A stretch of DNA of 26,968 nucleotides from Lysobacterales bacterium CG_4_10_14_3_um_filter_64_11 (GCA_002782905.1 PFJA01000260.1:1-26968); one strand, 5' to 3'; counted from the stretch's first letter, positions 1 to 8,166 are shown. The notes: a model not told the origin generated them from the sequence alone. A program made the numbers and translations.

Positions 1-38
1 TGGCGTGCAGCGGTGCTGATTTGCGCGCGCTGTGGTAG

Positions 39-68
39 CCCGGGTTAGGCCGCAGGCCGTAACCCGGG
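39..68. repeat. CCCGGG-type palindromic hairpin repeat (copy A)
   Basis: CCCGGGTTAGGCC at 39-51 and GGCCGTAACCCGGG at 55-68 form an inverted repeat around a GCA loop, with one bulged G at 59. The core GGCC-GCA-GGCC flanked by CCCGGG recurs as GGCC-TGC-GGCC near 23728-23765 and 19686-19704, so it looks like one member of an interspersed GC-rich hairpin family. It lies in the non-coding stretch upstream of rpoZ. Confidence 0.6.
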
Positions 69-144
69 ATTGGGGCGGGACGCGTATACGGCGCGCTTGT
101 CGGGCGGTTTGTACCGGTCGTCGCGCGCGCCGAGTCAGTTAGTC

Positions 145-174
145 TTGTGAAGTACCCCACCGCCCGGCTATAAT
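145..174 (+). promoter_or_regulatory. Probable sigma70 promoter of rpoZ
   Basis: TTGTGA at 145-150 and a perfect TATAAT at 169-174 are separated by 18 bases, and the rpoZ start codon lies 60 bases downstream. Positions 1-144 hold no convincing gene; apart from the hairpin at 39-68 I see nothing in them. Confidence 0.65.
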
Positions 175-233
175 CACCAGTCCCCAATTCGACGATACGT
201 AGCGACCCCTGCCGGGATCGCACGGGAGACCCC

Positions 234-533
234 ATGGCCCGCATCACCGTTGAAGATTGCCTCGCTGTTGTCGATAACCGTTTTGACCTGGTGCTGATGG
301 CATCCAAGCGCGCGCGCCAGTTGGCGGGTGGTGCCGAGCCGCAGGTCGATAATGCCGACGACGATGACAAGCCGACCGTGCTGGCATTGCGTGAGATTGC
401 CGCACGCAAGGTCGATTCGGCGTTGATCGAAACCGTCGAGAAAGCCGAGCGTGAGCGCGCCGAGCGCGAGGCGCTGGAGTGGGCAGCCGCCGAAGTGGTG
501 GATGACGACTTCAAGTCGGGTGACGATCTGTAA
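234..533 (+). CDS. rpoZ: DNA-directed RNA polymerase omega subunit
   Basis: This 99-residue protein begins MARITVEDCL and carries NRFDLVLMASKRARQL, the conserved omega region that packs against the beta-prime C-terminus. Omega helps assemble RNA polymerase and in proteobacteria forms part of a ppGpp-binding site. The C-terminal tail is strongly acidic (DDDFKSGDDL), as in many omega proteins. A GGGAG ribosome-binding site sits at 224-228, six bases before the ATG, which fixes the start. The next gene is spoT, the ppGpp enzyme, in the usual gammaproteobacterial order. The gmk gene that often precedes rpoZ is not seen in the 233 bases upstream. Confidence 0.96.
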   Translation: MARITVEDCLAVVDNRFDLVLMASKRARQLAGGAEPQVDNADDDDKPTVLALREIAARKVDSALIETVEKAERERAEREALEWAAAEVVDDDFKSGDDL

Positions 534-643
534 CACCGCTTCAGCACCCGTGATTGCGCCAACGCGCAGCGTTGGCCATCTGACCCCACGCCGCGGCGCA
601 GCACCCCGTTGCCACAGTGTTTCAGGCCGCGTAGTCTGATCCC

Positions 644-2809
644 ATGTCTGCAACCGAGCCCGCTTGTCCTGTTGTCAGCCCGTCGGCCGTCCACGGCTTC
701 GACGCCCTGGCGGTGCGTCTGGCTGAATACCTGAGCGCGGAGCAGATCGAGCGGGTCGCTCGCGCCTATGCCATCGCCGCCAGCGCGCACAGCGGGCAAA
801 CCCGCAAGAGTGGCGAGGATTACATCACCCACCCGGTTGCCGTCGCCAGCATCCTGGCGGATTTGCATCTGGATGATGAAACCCTGTGTGCGGCGATTCT
901 GCACGATGCGCTGGAAGACACACCGCTGTCGCGTGCGGAAATTGCTGCGGCGTTCGGGGAAAGCGTGGCGGAGTTGGTCGATGGCGTGACCAAGCTCGAC
1001 CAATTGCGCTTTTCCAGCCGGCAGGAAGCGGCAGCGGAAAGTTTTCGCAAGATGTTGCTGGCGATGGCACGCGACCTGCGCGTGATCCTGATCAAACTCG
1101 CCGACCGCCTGCACAACATGCGCACCCTCGATGCGATGAGCAGCGAGGCGCGCTGGCGGATCGCGCGCGAAACCTTGGAGATCTATGCGCCGGTTGCGCA
1201 GCGGCTCGGCATGAACCGGATCAAGAGCGAGCTGCAGGACCTTGGCTTTCGCAGCCTGTATCCACGCCGCCACGCGGTAATCCTCAAACGCATCCGCTCC
1301 GAGCCGCTGGTGCGCCGCGAGGCACTGGCGTTGATCGAAGCGCGGCTCGCGCAAAAGCTCAGCAGCGAGGGGCTGGAACATCGTCTGGTGGGCCGGATCA
1401 AGGGCCCGTGGAGCGTCTACAACAAGATGCGCCAGGATCAGAAAAGCTTCGATCAGGTGATGGATGTGTTCGGGTTCCGGGTGGTGGTACAGAACGTGGC
1501 ACAGTGTTATCACGCGCTGGGCGCGGTGCACTCGGTGTACAAGCCGGTGGACGGCCGGTTTCGCGATTTCATCGCCATTCCCAAGGCGAACGGCTATGAG
1601 TCCCTGCACACGGTTTTGTTCGGGCCGTATGGCTCACCGATCGAGGTGCAGATACGTACCGAGGAAATGGACCTGATTGCCGAGCGCGGCATCGCTGCAC
1701 ACTGGTCGTACAAAACCGGCGATGGTTTGGGCAACAACGCGCAGTCGCGCGCCCACGACTGGGTGCGCAATCTGCTGGAATCGCAGAAATATGCGGGCTC
1801 GTCGCTGGAGTTTCTCGATAACGTCAAGGTCGATCTGTTTCCCGACGAGGTCTACCTGTTTTCGCCGCGCGGCGATATTCTGTCGTTGCCGCGCAATGCC
1901 ACCGCGCTGGATTTTGCTTTCACCGTACATACCGATGTCGGTGCGCATGCGGTCGCCGCACGTGTGGATCGCAAGCTAAAGCCGCTGCACACCCGGCTGA
2001 GCTCAGGGCAGACCGTCGAAATCATTACTGCGCCATCGGCTGCGCCCAACCCGCAGTGGCTGGAGTTTGTGGTGTCGAGCAAGGCGCGCACTGCGATCCG
2101 GCATTTTCTCAAACGCCTGGAACACGAGGACGCCGTCGAACTGGGGCATCGCATGCTCGATCGCGCACTGGAGGGGTTCGCCAGCTCACTCGAACGCGTC
2201 GGTCAGACGCGGCTGGATCAGTATCTTGCCGAGCAGCGCTATCGCCGGCTGGAGGAGTTGCTGGCCGATATTGCGCTCGGCAACAAGATGCCGGCACAGG
2301 TTGCCCAGGCCTTGTCGCGCGACAAAGACAACGATGCACCGCCGGCGTCAGCGCTGCGCGATGGCTACAGTGGAAAAATCCTGATCAGCGGCCACGAGCG
2401 CGGCGTCATCACCTTCGCTGCCTGCTGCCGGCCGATTCCCGGCGACGAGATCATGGGCTACCTGTCGTCGGGCAAGGGCGTGGTGGTACATCGCCAGGAA
2501 TGTCGCAACGTCGCCGAGCTGCGCAAAACCCCGGATCGGCTGCTTGCGATCGATTGGGATCATCAGGTTGAGGGCGATTATTACACCGCGTTGCGCTGCG
2601 ATGTCGAGAACAAGCCCGGGGTGCTCGCACGCGTGGCCTCCGCGATTGCCGAGCGCGATGCCAACATCGACAGTGTCGAATACCGCGAGCGCGATGACAG
2701 CGCGTCGGTCATGGATTTTGTGATTGAGGTGCGCGACCGCCGTCATTTGGCCGACGTGATTCGGCGGGTGCGGCGCTTGAGTGTGGTCAACAGCGTGCAG
2801 CGGATTTGA
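644..2809 (+). CDS. spoT: Bifunctional (p)ppGpp synthetase/hydrolase SpoT
   Basis: The 721-residue protein has the full RelA/SpoT domain order, close to the usual length of about 700. The N-terminal HD hydrolase domain shows H87-D88 in HDALEDTPL and the KSGEDYITHP motif. The synthetase domain has D274 in DVFGFRVV, the GYESLHT motif and E334 in EVQIRTEEMD, which match by position the catalytic Asp and Glu of this family, so both activities look intact. TGS follows (about 400-460), then the Cys-containing domain with ACCRPIPGDEIMGY (about 585-625) and a C-terminal ACT domain (from about 650). It makes and degrades the alarmone (p)ppGpp in the cytoplasm. It lies 110 bases after rpoZ and 46 bases before ridA, probably in one transcription unit. 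Confidence 0.96.
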   Translation: MSATEPACPVVSPSAVHGFDALAVRLAEYLSAEQIERVARAYAIAASAHSGQTRKSGEDYITHPVAVASILADLHLDDETLCAAILHDALEDTPLSRAEIAAAFGESVAELVDGVTKLDQLRFSSRQEAAAESFRKMLLAMARDLRVILIKLADRLHNMRTLDAMSSEARWRIARETLEIYAPVAQRLGMNRIKSELQDLGFRSLYPRRHAVILKRIRSEPLVRREALALIEARLAQKLSSEGLEHRLVGRIKGPWSVYNKMRQDQKSFDQVMDVFGFRVVVQNVAQCYHALGAVHSVYKPVDGRFRDFIAIPKANGYESLHTVLFGPYGSPIEVQIRTEEMDLIAERGIAAHWSYKTGDGLGNNAQSRAHDWVRNLLESQKYAGSSLEFLDNVKVDLFPDEVYLFSPRGDILSLPRNATALDFAFTVHTDVGAHAVAARVDRKLKPLHTRLSSGQTVEIITAPSAAPNPQWLEFVVSSKARTAIRHFLKRLEHEDAVELGHRMLDRALEGFASSLERVGQTRLDQYLAEQRYRRLEELLADIALGNKMPAQVAQALSRDKDNDAPPASALRDGYSGKILISGHERGVITFAACCRPIPGDEIMGYLSSGKGVVVHRQECRNVAELRKTPDRLLAIDWDHQVEGDYYTALRCDVENKPGVLARVASAIAERDANIDSVEYRERDDSASVMDFVIEVRDRRHLADVIRRVRRLSVVNSVQRI

Positions 2810-2855
2810 TTGCTCGGCTACACTGGCGACTCTCATCCGAACGACCGGAGTCGCC

Positions 2856-3239
2856 ATGCCGCGCCAAGCCATCGCCACCTCGCTGGCACCTGCTGCCATC
2901 GGCCCGTATTCGCAGGCGGTGCGCTGCGGCAATACGGTGTACCTGTCCGGCCAGATTCCGCTCGACCCCGCCACCGGCGAGGTGGTGGCCGGCGACATTC
3001 GCGCGCAGGCGACGCGGGTGTTCGAAAACCTGCGTGCGGTCATCACCGCCGCCGGCGGCAGTTTTGATGATGTCGCGCGGGTTGGCATCTATCTCACTGA
3101 TCTGGGCGATTTCGCGGCGGTCAACGCGGTCATGGCCGATTACTTCAGCGCGCCGTATCCAGCCCGTTCCACCATTGAGGTGTCGGCACTGCCGCGCGCG
3201 GTCAAGGTGGAAGTGGACGCGATTGTTGTGCTTGGCTGA
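2856..3239 (+). CDS. ridA: RidA family enamine/imine deaminase
   Basis: This is a 127-residue cytosolic protein beginning MPRQAIATSLAPAAIGPYSQ. Members of the family hydrolyse reactive enamine/imine intermediates such as 2-aminoacrylate released by PLP enzymes, usually as a trimer with active sites between subunits. The family signatures are visible: AIGPYSQAV, YLSGQIPLDP, the carboxylate-binding Arg104 in YPARSTIEV, and VKVEVDAIV with Glu119 at the end. I chose the ATG at 2856 rather than the in-frame one at 2781 because the earlier start would add 25 unrelated residues and overlap spoT. The stop lies three bases before recG, indicating cotranscription. Confidence 0.93.
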   Translation: MPRQAIATSLAPAAIGPYSQAVRCGNTVYLSGQIPLDPATGEVVAGDIRAQATRVFENLRAVITAAGGSFDDVARVGIYLTDLGDFAAVNAVMADYFSAPYPARSTIEVSALPRAVKVEVDAIVVLG

Positions 3240-3242
3240 TCG

Positions 3243-5354
3243 ATGAGCCGGCTTGCGGCCAAGGCACCGGTATTGTTGGGCAGCCCGCGGGCCGGGCTTG
3301 CCGGCCTGTCTGGCATCGGCCCGCGGGTGGCGGAAAAATTGGCGGCACGCGGTTTGTTGAGCGTGCCCGATCTGTGGCTGCACCTGCCGCTGCGTTATGA
3401 GGACCGCACCCAACTGACCTTGATCCGCGAACTGGTGGCGGGCCAGAGTGCGCAGGTCGAGGGCATGGTGGAAGCGGTCGAACGCGGCTTTCGCTATCGG
3501 CCGATGCTGCGCGTGGCCATTGCCGATGCGTCGCAAGCAACGCTGGTGCTGCGCTTCATCCATTTTCACACTACTCAGGTTGGCCAATTTCAGCCCGGTG
3601 TGCGGGTGCGCGCGTTCGGGCAAGTGCGGTTTGGCAACAATGGGCCGGAAATGGTGCATCCGAGTTATCGGCTGTTGGCGACGCAGGCCGAGCCGTTGCT
3701 GTCGGATCGGCTCGATCCGGTGTATCCGGCGATTGAAGGTATTGGCGCGGCGGCATTGGCACGCTGGATTGGCGAGGCGCTGCGGCTGTTGCCGCCGGCG
3801 GAAAAACTCGAGCTGCTGCCAGCGGAGGTATTGACCCGGCTGCGCCTGCCCAGTCTGCGCGAGGCGCTGCTGCTGGTGCACCGGCCACCGCCCGATGCCG
3901 ATACCGCGGCGCTGGCGCAAGGCGTGCATCCGGCACAGCGGCGGCTGGCGCTGGAAGAACTACTCGCCCATCACCTGAGTCTGCGCCGCCAGCGGGTCGC
4001 CTTGCAGCGGCTCGGCGCGCAGCCGGTGATGCCCGCCAGGCGGCTGCCGCAGGCCTTGTGTCACGCGCTGCCATTTGCGCTTACCGCTGCCCAACAACGG
4101 GTGCTTGGCGACGTGGTGGCGGATCTGGCGCGGCCGCAGCCGATGTTGCGGCTGGTGCAGGGCGATGTCGGCAGCGGCAAAACCGTGGTCGCCGCGCTTG
4201 CTGCGTTGCATGCGCTGGAAGCGGGCCGGCAAGTGGCGTTGATGGCACCGACCGAGTTGCTGGCCGAGCAGCATCTGAACACCCTGCGTGGCTGGCTGGA
4301 GCCGCTCGGTGTGCGCGTGGCGTGGCTGGCCGGCAAGGTGACCGGCAAGGCACGGCAGCGGGTGGTGGCGGCCATCGCCGACGGTAGCGCGCAACTGGTA
4401 GTTGGTACCCATGCACTGATGCAAGCGCACATCGCGTTCGCCGATCTGGCGCTGTGCATCATCGATGAGCAACACCGCTTCGGTGTGCATCAACGCCTGG
4501 CCTTGCGCGACAAGGGGCGCGCGGGTAGCCGGGTGCCGCACCAACTGGTGATGACCGCGACCCCGATTCCGCGCACGCTGGCGATGACCGCCTATGCCGA
4601 TCTGGATATTTCGGTGATCGACGAACTGCCGCCCGGGCGCCGCCCGGTGCAGACCGTAGCGATCAGCGGCGAGCGCCGTAGCGAAGTGATCGAGCGCATC
4701 CGCGTGGCCTGCGCCCAGGGCCGGCAGGCGTATTGGGTGTGTACCCTGATCGACGACAGCGACGAGGTGATCGCGCAGGCGGCGCAAAGCACCTACGAGC
4801 AGTTGTGCCTGCAGTTGCCCGAGCTGCGCATCGGGCTGGTGCACGGGCGCCTCAAGGCGACGCAAAAGCAAGCGCTGATGGCGGCGTTCAAGGCTGGCGA
4901 ATTGCACCTGCTGGTGGCGACGACCGTGATCGAGGTCGGTGTCGATGTGCCCAATGCGTCGTTGATGCTGATCGACAATGCCGAGCGTCTGGGTCTGGCG
5001 CAGTTGCACCAGTTGCGCGGGCGGGTCGGGCGCGGTGCCGCCGCGTCGAGCTGCGTGCTGCTGTATCAGCCGCCGCTGTCGGCGTTGGCACGCGAGCGCA
5101 TCGCGGTGATGCGCGCTACCAGCGATGGCTTTGCCATCGCCGAAAAAGACCTGGAGCTGCGCGGTCCCGGCGAGTTGCTCGGCACCCGGCAAACCGGCCT
5201 CGCGCAGTTCCGCCTTGCCGACCTCGCCCGCGATGCCGACCTGCTGCCCGAAGTACACCGCCTCGCCGATGCCATGCTTGCCGATTCGCCAGCATTGGCG
5301 GACTGCCTGGTGGCGCGCTGGGTGGGCAGTGCCGAACGGTTTGCTGGCGCATGA
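3243..5354 (+). CDS. recG: ATP-dependent DNA helicase RecG
   Basis: The 703-residue protein matches RecG in length and organisation. The N-terminal wedge/OB region (about 1-250) contains GLSGIGPRVAEKL and LPLRYEDRT. The superfamily 2 helicase core follows: Walker A GDVGSGKT at 307-314 (K313), the DEQH box at 408-411, the MTATPIPRTLAMTAY motif, and the C-terminal motifs VATTVIEVGVDVPNAS and QLRGRVGRG. RecG remodels stalled replication forks and branch-migrates Holliday junctions and R-loops. It is the last member of the rpoZ-spoT-ridA-recG block. Its TGA overlaps the next gene's ATG in an ATGA arrangement, implying translational coupling to the methyltransferase. Confidence 0.97.
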   Translation: MSRLAAKAPVLLGSPRAGLAGLSGIGPRVAEKLAARGLLSVPDLWLHLPLRYEDRTQLTLIRELVAGQSAQVEGMVEAVERGFRYRPMLRVAIADASQATLVLRFIHFHTTQVGQFQPGVRVRAFGQVRFGNNGPEMVHPSYRLLATQAEPLLSDRLDPVYPAIEGIGAAALARWIGEALRLLPPAEKLELLPAEVLTRLRLPSLREALLLVHRPPPDADTAALAQGVHPAQRRLALEELLAHHLSLRRQRVALQRLGAQPVMPARRLPQALCHALPFALTAAQQRVLGDVVADLARPQPMLRLVQGDVGSGKTVVAALAALHALEAGRQVALMAPTELLAEQHLNTLRGWLEPLGVRVAWLAGKVTGKARQRVVAAIADGSAQLVVGTHALMQAHIAFADLALCIIDEQHRFGVHQRLALRDKGRAGSRVPHQLVMTATPIPRTLAMTAYADLDISVIDELPPGRRPVQTVAISGERRSEVIERIRVACAQGRQAYWVCTLIDDSDEVIAQAAQSTYEQLCLQLPELRIGLVHGRLKATQKQALMAAFKAGELHLLVATTVIEVGVDVPNASLMLIDNAERLGLAQLHQLRGRVGRGAAASSCVLLYQPPLSALARERIAVMRATSDGFAIAEKDLELRGPGELLGTRQTGLAQFRLADLARDADLLPEVHRLADAMLADSPALADCLVARWVGSAERFAGA

Positions 5355-6397
5355 GTATTCACTCACGCCTGCGTGCGGGTCTGGCCATGCTGCGCTGGCG
5401 CGAATTCGCCGCGCGTCCGGGCCAATGCCCGTTCTGCGGGCCGACCGTGCTGCTGCGTTTGCAGCGCAGCGAAGCCGGGCTGCGCTGCGCGCGCTGTGCT
5501 GCTGGCGCCGTGCAGATTTCATTGGGCTGGGCATTGCGCACGCAGGTCGCCGACCTCGGCGCGCGCGATGTCTACGAGCTGTCCTCACGCGGCCCGCTGG
5601 TGGCACATCTGACACGCCATGCGCGGCGCTTGCAGTTATCGGAGTATTTCGATGGCATCGCGCCCGGCAGCGAACATCATGGCGTGCGCTGTGAGGACGT
5701 GCAGGCGCTGAGTTTCGCCGATTCCAGTTTCGACCTGATCACCCACACCGAAGTGCTGGAACATGTGCCCGACGATCATCGCGCGTTTGCCGAGTTGTAC
5801 CGCGTGCTGCGCCCGGGCGGATTGATGCTGTTCACCGTGCCGTATCATCCGGAATGGCCGCAGACGCTGGAGCGTGCGCGTGTTGCCGCCGATGGTGGCA
5901 TCGAACACTTGCAGCCACCGGCCTACCATGACGACCTGCTGCGCGGGCAGGGGCGAGTGCTGGCGTGGCGCGATTACGGCGCTGACCTGCCAGATCGGCT
6001 CGCCGCCGTCGGCTTCGAAGCTGGCGTGCTGCCGCCGTCGCCTAACATTCCCTGGCAACTGGGCCGTTGCGTGGTGCTGGCGCAGCGGCCGCCCGGTGCG
6101 ACGACCGCGGGGTTTCGTCATTGCGAGCGCAGCGAAGCAGTCCAGTGTTTTGGCTCATGGCAAATCTCTGGATTGCCGCGTCGCTGCGCCCCTCGCGACG
6201 ACGGCAGGTCTGGATTGCCGGCGAATCCATCGGTGTTGGAGACCGACCCGCAGGCGGCAGCGCAGGACTACCGCGATCGCATCGTCGGGCCGGTGCGTGG
6301 CGTATTGCCCGATGATGCGGTCAAAGGCATCGAAGAACCGCTCTGCGGTGCCTGCACCAACGCGCTGCCAGCGAACACCGCGAAATCGCGGCGATAG
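5351..6397 (+). CDS. Class I SAM-dependent methyltransferase with N-terminal zinc ribbon; 3' end altered by a repeat
   Basis: The ATG overlaps the recG stop by four bases. The first 50 residues contain a four-Cys zinc ribbon (CPFC at 26-29, CARC at 46-49). A Methyltransf_11-like core follows, with LSFADSSFDLITHTEVLEHV (119-138) and YRVLRPGGLMLFTVPYHP (150-167). The glycine-rich SAM motif is not obvious, so cofactor binding is inferred from the rest of the fold. The substrate is unknown. The natural protein probably ended near residue 248 (LGRCVVLAQRPP). Residues from about 256 translate a REP-like repeat, and those from about 291 translate an arsA remnant, so the last 90 or so residues are accidental read-through to the stop at 6395-6397. 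Confidence 0.78.
   Translation: MSIHSRLRAGLAMLRWREFAARPGQCPFCGPTVLLRLQRSEAGLRCARCAAGAVQISLGWALRTQVADLGARDVYELSSRGPLVAHLTRHARRLQLSEYFDGIAPGSEHHGVRCEDVQALSFADSSFDLITHTEVLEHVPDDHRAFAELYRVLRPGGLMLFTVPYHPEWPQTLERARVAADGGIEHLQPPAYHDDLLRGQGRVLAWRDYGADLPDRLAAVGFEAGVLPPSPNIPWQLGRCVVLAQRPPGATTAGFRHCERSEAVQCFGSWQISGLPRRCAPRDDGRSGLPANPSVLETDPQAAAQDYRDRIVGPVRGVLPDDAVKGIEEPLCGACTNALPANTAKSRR
6117..6221. repeat. REP/BIME-like palindromic repeat
   Basis: The left arm (6117-6146) begins CGTCATTGCGAGCGCAGCGA. The right arm (6168-6203) begins CTGGATTGCCGCGTCGCTGC and is its imperfect reverse complement, giving a hairpin with about a 20-base loop. A further CTGGATTGCCG copy lies at 6210-6220. This type of sequence is widespread between proteobacterial genes and, when read through, gives the well-known spurious peptide fragments seen here (HCERSEAVQ, GLPRRCAPRDD). 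It lies exactly between the plausible end of the methyltransferase and the start of the arsA remnant. Confidence 0.85.
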
Positions 6398-6531
6398 CCA
6401 CGCGCCATGCCGCCCGCTATGCGGTGGTGCCGCGGCTGCAACACGCGCCGGTTGGCGTTGCCAGCCGGTTGCAACTGAGTCAAGTCGGCAATGATGAGGG
6501 AGTGAGCCATGCACGCACGCACCGCGCCTGA
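6222..6531 (+). pseudogene. arsA: arsA (arsenite-transporting ATPase) deletion remnant
   Basis: Two ArsA-like pieces remain, in different frames. The first (about 6229-6357, same frame as the methyltransferase) reads LETDPQAAAQDYRDRIVGPV then RGVLPDDAVKGIEE and GACT. It resembles the N-terminal-half ArsA segment around LEIDPQAAA...GVLPDD...IEEQLSGACT. The second (about 6352-6531) reads LHQRAASEHREIAAIATRHA then ARYAVVPRL and APVGVASRLQ, like the extreme ArsA C-terminus (LL.QRA..E...I......A...LVP.L...PVG...L). Everything between, including the second ATPase half, is missing, as are the N-terminal Walker A and the start codon. ArsA normally forms the ATPase of an arsenite efflux complex and lies in ars operons, which fits the intact acr3 and arsC immediately downstream. 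The second frame stops at 6529-6531, inside acr3. Confidence 0.8.
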
Positions 6532-7654
6532 ACCAGCAGCCAGTTCGTCGATGAGCGTGTTCGAGCGCTATCTGACGCTCTGGGTGTTCCTTTGCATCCT
6601 GGCCGGAATCGGCCTCGGGCAGGTATTCCCCGGTGTGTTTCACGCCGTCGGCGGCATCGAAGTGGCGCATGTCAACCTGCCGGTCGCCATTCTGATCTGG
6701 CTGATGATCATACCGATGCTGCTCAAGATCGAGCTCAAGGAGATCAAGGGCGTGCGCCGGCATTGGCGCGGGGTGCTGGTGACGCTGTTCGTCAACTGGG
6801 GCGTGAAGCCGTTTTCGATGGCGCTGCTGGGCTGGTTGTTCATCGGCTATCTGTTTCGGCCGTACCTGCCCGCCGAACAGATCGATTCCTACATTGCCGG
6901 CCTGATCATCCTCGCTGCCGCGCCATGCACCGCCATGGTGTTCGTGTGGAGCCATCTCACCCATGGCGAGCCGCACTTCACCCTGTCCCAGGTTGCGCTC
7001 AACGACCTGATCATGATCGTTGCGTTCGCGCCGGTGGTTGGTCTGCTACTGGGGTTGTCGTCGATCAGCGTGCCGTGGGCGACGCTGTTCCTGTCGGTGC
7101 TGCTGTACATCGTCGCGCCGTTGATCGTGGCCAGTTTGTGGCGCACCTGGCTGCTGCGTCACCGACACGGCCACCTTCGTCTGCAACAGGTGTTGAACCG
7201 CATGCAGCCGGTTTCGCTGCTGGCACTGCTGGCAACGCTGGTGCTGCTGTTCGGCTTTCAGGGTGAACAGATCATCGCGCAGCCGCTGGTGATCGCACTG
7301 ATCGCGGTGCCGATCCTGATCCAGGTATTCTTCAATTCGGGCTTGGCCTATCTGCTCAACCGCGCGGTGGGCTCGCCGCACTGCGTCGCCGGCCCGTCGG
7401 CGCTGATTGGCGCGTCCAACTTTTTCGAGCTGGCCGTTGCCACCGCCATCGTGCTGTTCGGGTTCCAGTCCGGCGCGGCATTGGCCACGGTGGTGGGTGT
7501 GCTGATCGAAGTGCCGGTGATGCTCGGCGCGGTGGCGGTGGTCAACCGCAGCCGCGGCTGGTACGAGCGTCGTGCTGGCGTGGTGGCCGACGCCCAGTGT
7601 TGCCCGGTGGGTGTGCCTGTTCGTGTCGAAAAATCGCATGTGGTTTCCCCTTGA
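6509..7654 (+). CDS. acr3: ACR3 family arsenite efflux transporter
   Basis: This 381-residue inner-membrane protein has about ten hydrophobic helices in the ACR3 (bile/arsenite/riboflavin transporter) pattern. Hallmarks are Cys140 in AAAPCTAMVFVWSHLTHGEP and Glu308 in LIGASNFFELAVATAIV, the Cys and Glu that family members need for arsenite transport. It exports As(III) using the proton gradient. GAGGGAG at 6496-6502 upstream of the ATG at 6509 supports that start; a second in-frame ATG (MSVFERYLTLWV, residue 15) is closer to the usual N-terminus and could be the true one. The start lies inside the arsA remnant, consistent with the former overlap of consecutive operon genes. No arsR regulator is seen nearby. 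Confidence 0.93.
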   Translation: MHARTAPEPAASSSMSVFERYLTLWVFLCILAGIGLGQVFPGVFHAVGGIEVAHVNLPVAILIWLMIIPMLLKIELKEIKGVRRHWRGVLVTLFVNWGVKPFSMALLGWLFIGYLFRPYLPAEQIDSYIAGLIILAAAPCTAMVFVWSHLTHGEPHFTLSQVALNDLIMIVAFAPVVGLLLGLSSISVPWATLFLSVLLYIVAPLIVASLWRTWLLRHRHGHLRLQQVLNRMQPVSLLALLATLVLLFGFQGEQIIAQPLVIALIAVPILIQVFFNSGLAYLLNRAVGSPHCVAGPSALIGASNFFELAVATAIVLFGFQSGAALATVVGVLIEVPVMLGAVAVVNRSRGWYERRAGVVADAQCCPVGVPVRVEKSHVVSP

Positions 7655-8076
7655 TCCGAATCCTGTTTTTGTGTGTCGCCAACTCCGCACGCAGCCAGAT
7701 GGCCGAAGGCTTGGCCCGGAGTCTGCTCGGCGCGCGCGCCAGCGTGCGCAGCGCCGGTTCCCAGCCGAGCCAGGTGAACCCGTATGCGATCGCGGTGATG
7801 GCCGAGATCGGCATCGACATCCGTGGTCACAGCGCCAAATCGGTGGACAGCATCGACCCGACCAGCGTCGATGCGGTGGTGACCCTGTGCGCCGAGGAAG
7901 TCTGTCCGGTCATGGCAGGCAAGGTACAGCGTCTGCATTGGCCGATCGCCGATCCGGCCAGCGACGATGCGGCCTTGTCAGCCGAGGAAGTGATGGCGCG
8001 CTTTCGTGTCGCGCGCGACCAGATCAAGGCGCGCATCGTGGATTGGGCGCAGCGGCTGGAGCGCGAAACCGTGTGA
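7651..8076 (+). CDS. arsC: Arsenate reductase, low-molecular-weight phosphatase (thioredoxin-type ArsC) family
   Basis: The 141-residue cytoplasmic enzyme reduces arsenate to arsenite, the substrate exported by ACR3. The P-loop CX5R is visible as Cys8-VANSA-Arg14 followed by SQMAEG. The two further redox cysteines are Cys80 and Cys85 in TLCAEEVCPV, and the catalytic Asp101 is in WPIADPAS. Together these mark the three-cysteine, thioredoxin-dependent type. I place the start at the TTG of 7651, which overlaps the acr3 stop as TTGA. The in-frame ATG at 7597 would add 18 residues read from inside acr3 that resemble no ArsC N-terminus, while the TTG gives the standard IRILFLCVANSARS beginning. Translation is probably coupled to acr3. 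Confidence 0.93.
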   Translation: MIRILFLCVANSARSQMAEGLARSLLGARASVRSAGSQPSQVNPYAIAVMAEIGIDIRGHSAKSVDSIDPTSVDAVVTLCAEEVCPVMAGKVQRLHWPIADPASDDAALSAEEVMARFRVARDQIKARIVDWAQRLERETV

Positions 8077-8136
8077 ATGGCGGGTCACTCGGTGCGGGCA
8101 ATCGCCCCGGCCGGCACCCTTGAGACGCTGTAAAAC

Positions 8137-8166
8137 TTGCTCTCGCCCGCTCGAAACCGTTACAAT
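8137..8166 (+). promoter_or_regulatory. Probable sigma70 promoter of rpmE2
   Basis: TTGCTC at 8137-8142 and TACAAT at 8161-8166 are spaced by 18 bases and lie 34 bases upstream of the L31 start codon, in the gap after arsC. No Zur-type operator was recognised around it by eye. Confidence 0.5.

Noticed and set aside
3960..5615. Long minus-strand open frame opposite recG
   Set aside because: It is a GC-driven antisense shadow, rich in Arg/Gln/His and without any family motif; recG on the other strand is certain.
6155..6976. 273-codon minus-strand open frame across the arsA scar and acr3
   Set aside because: It is His/Gln/Arg-rich antisense sequence; the plus-strand ACR3 and ArsA similarities account for the region.
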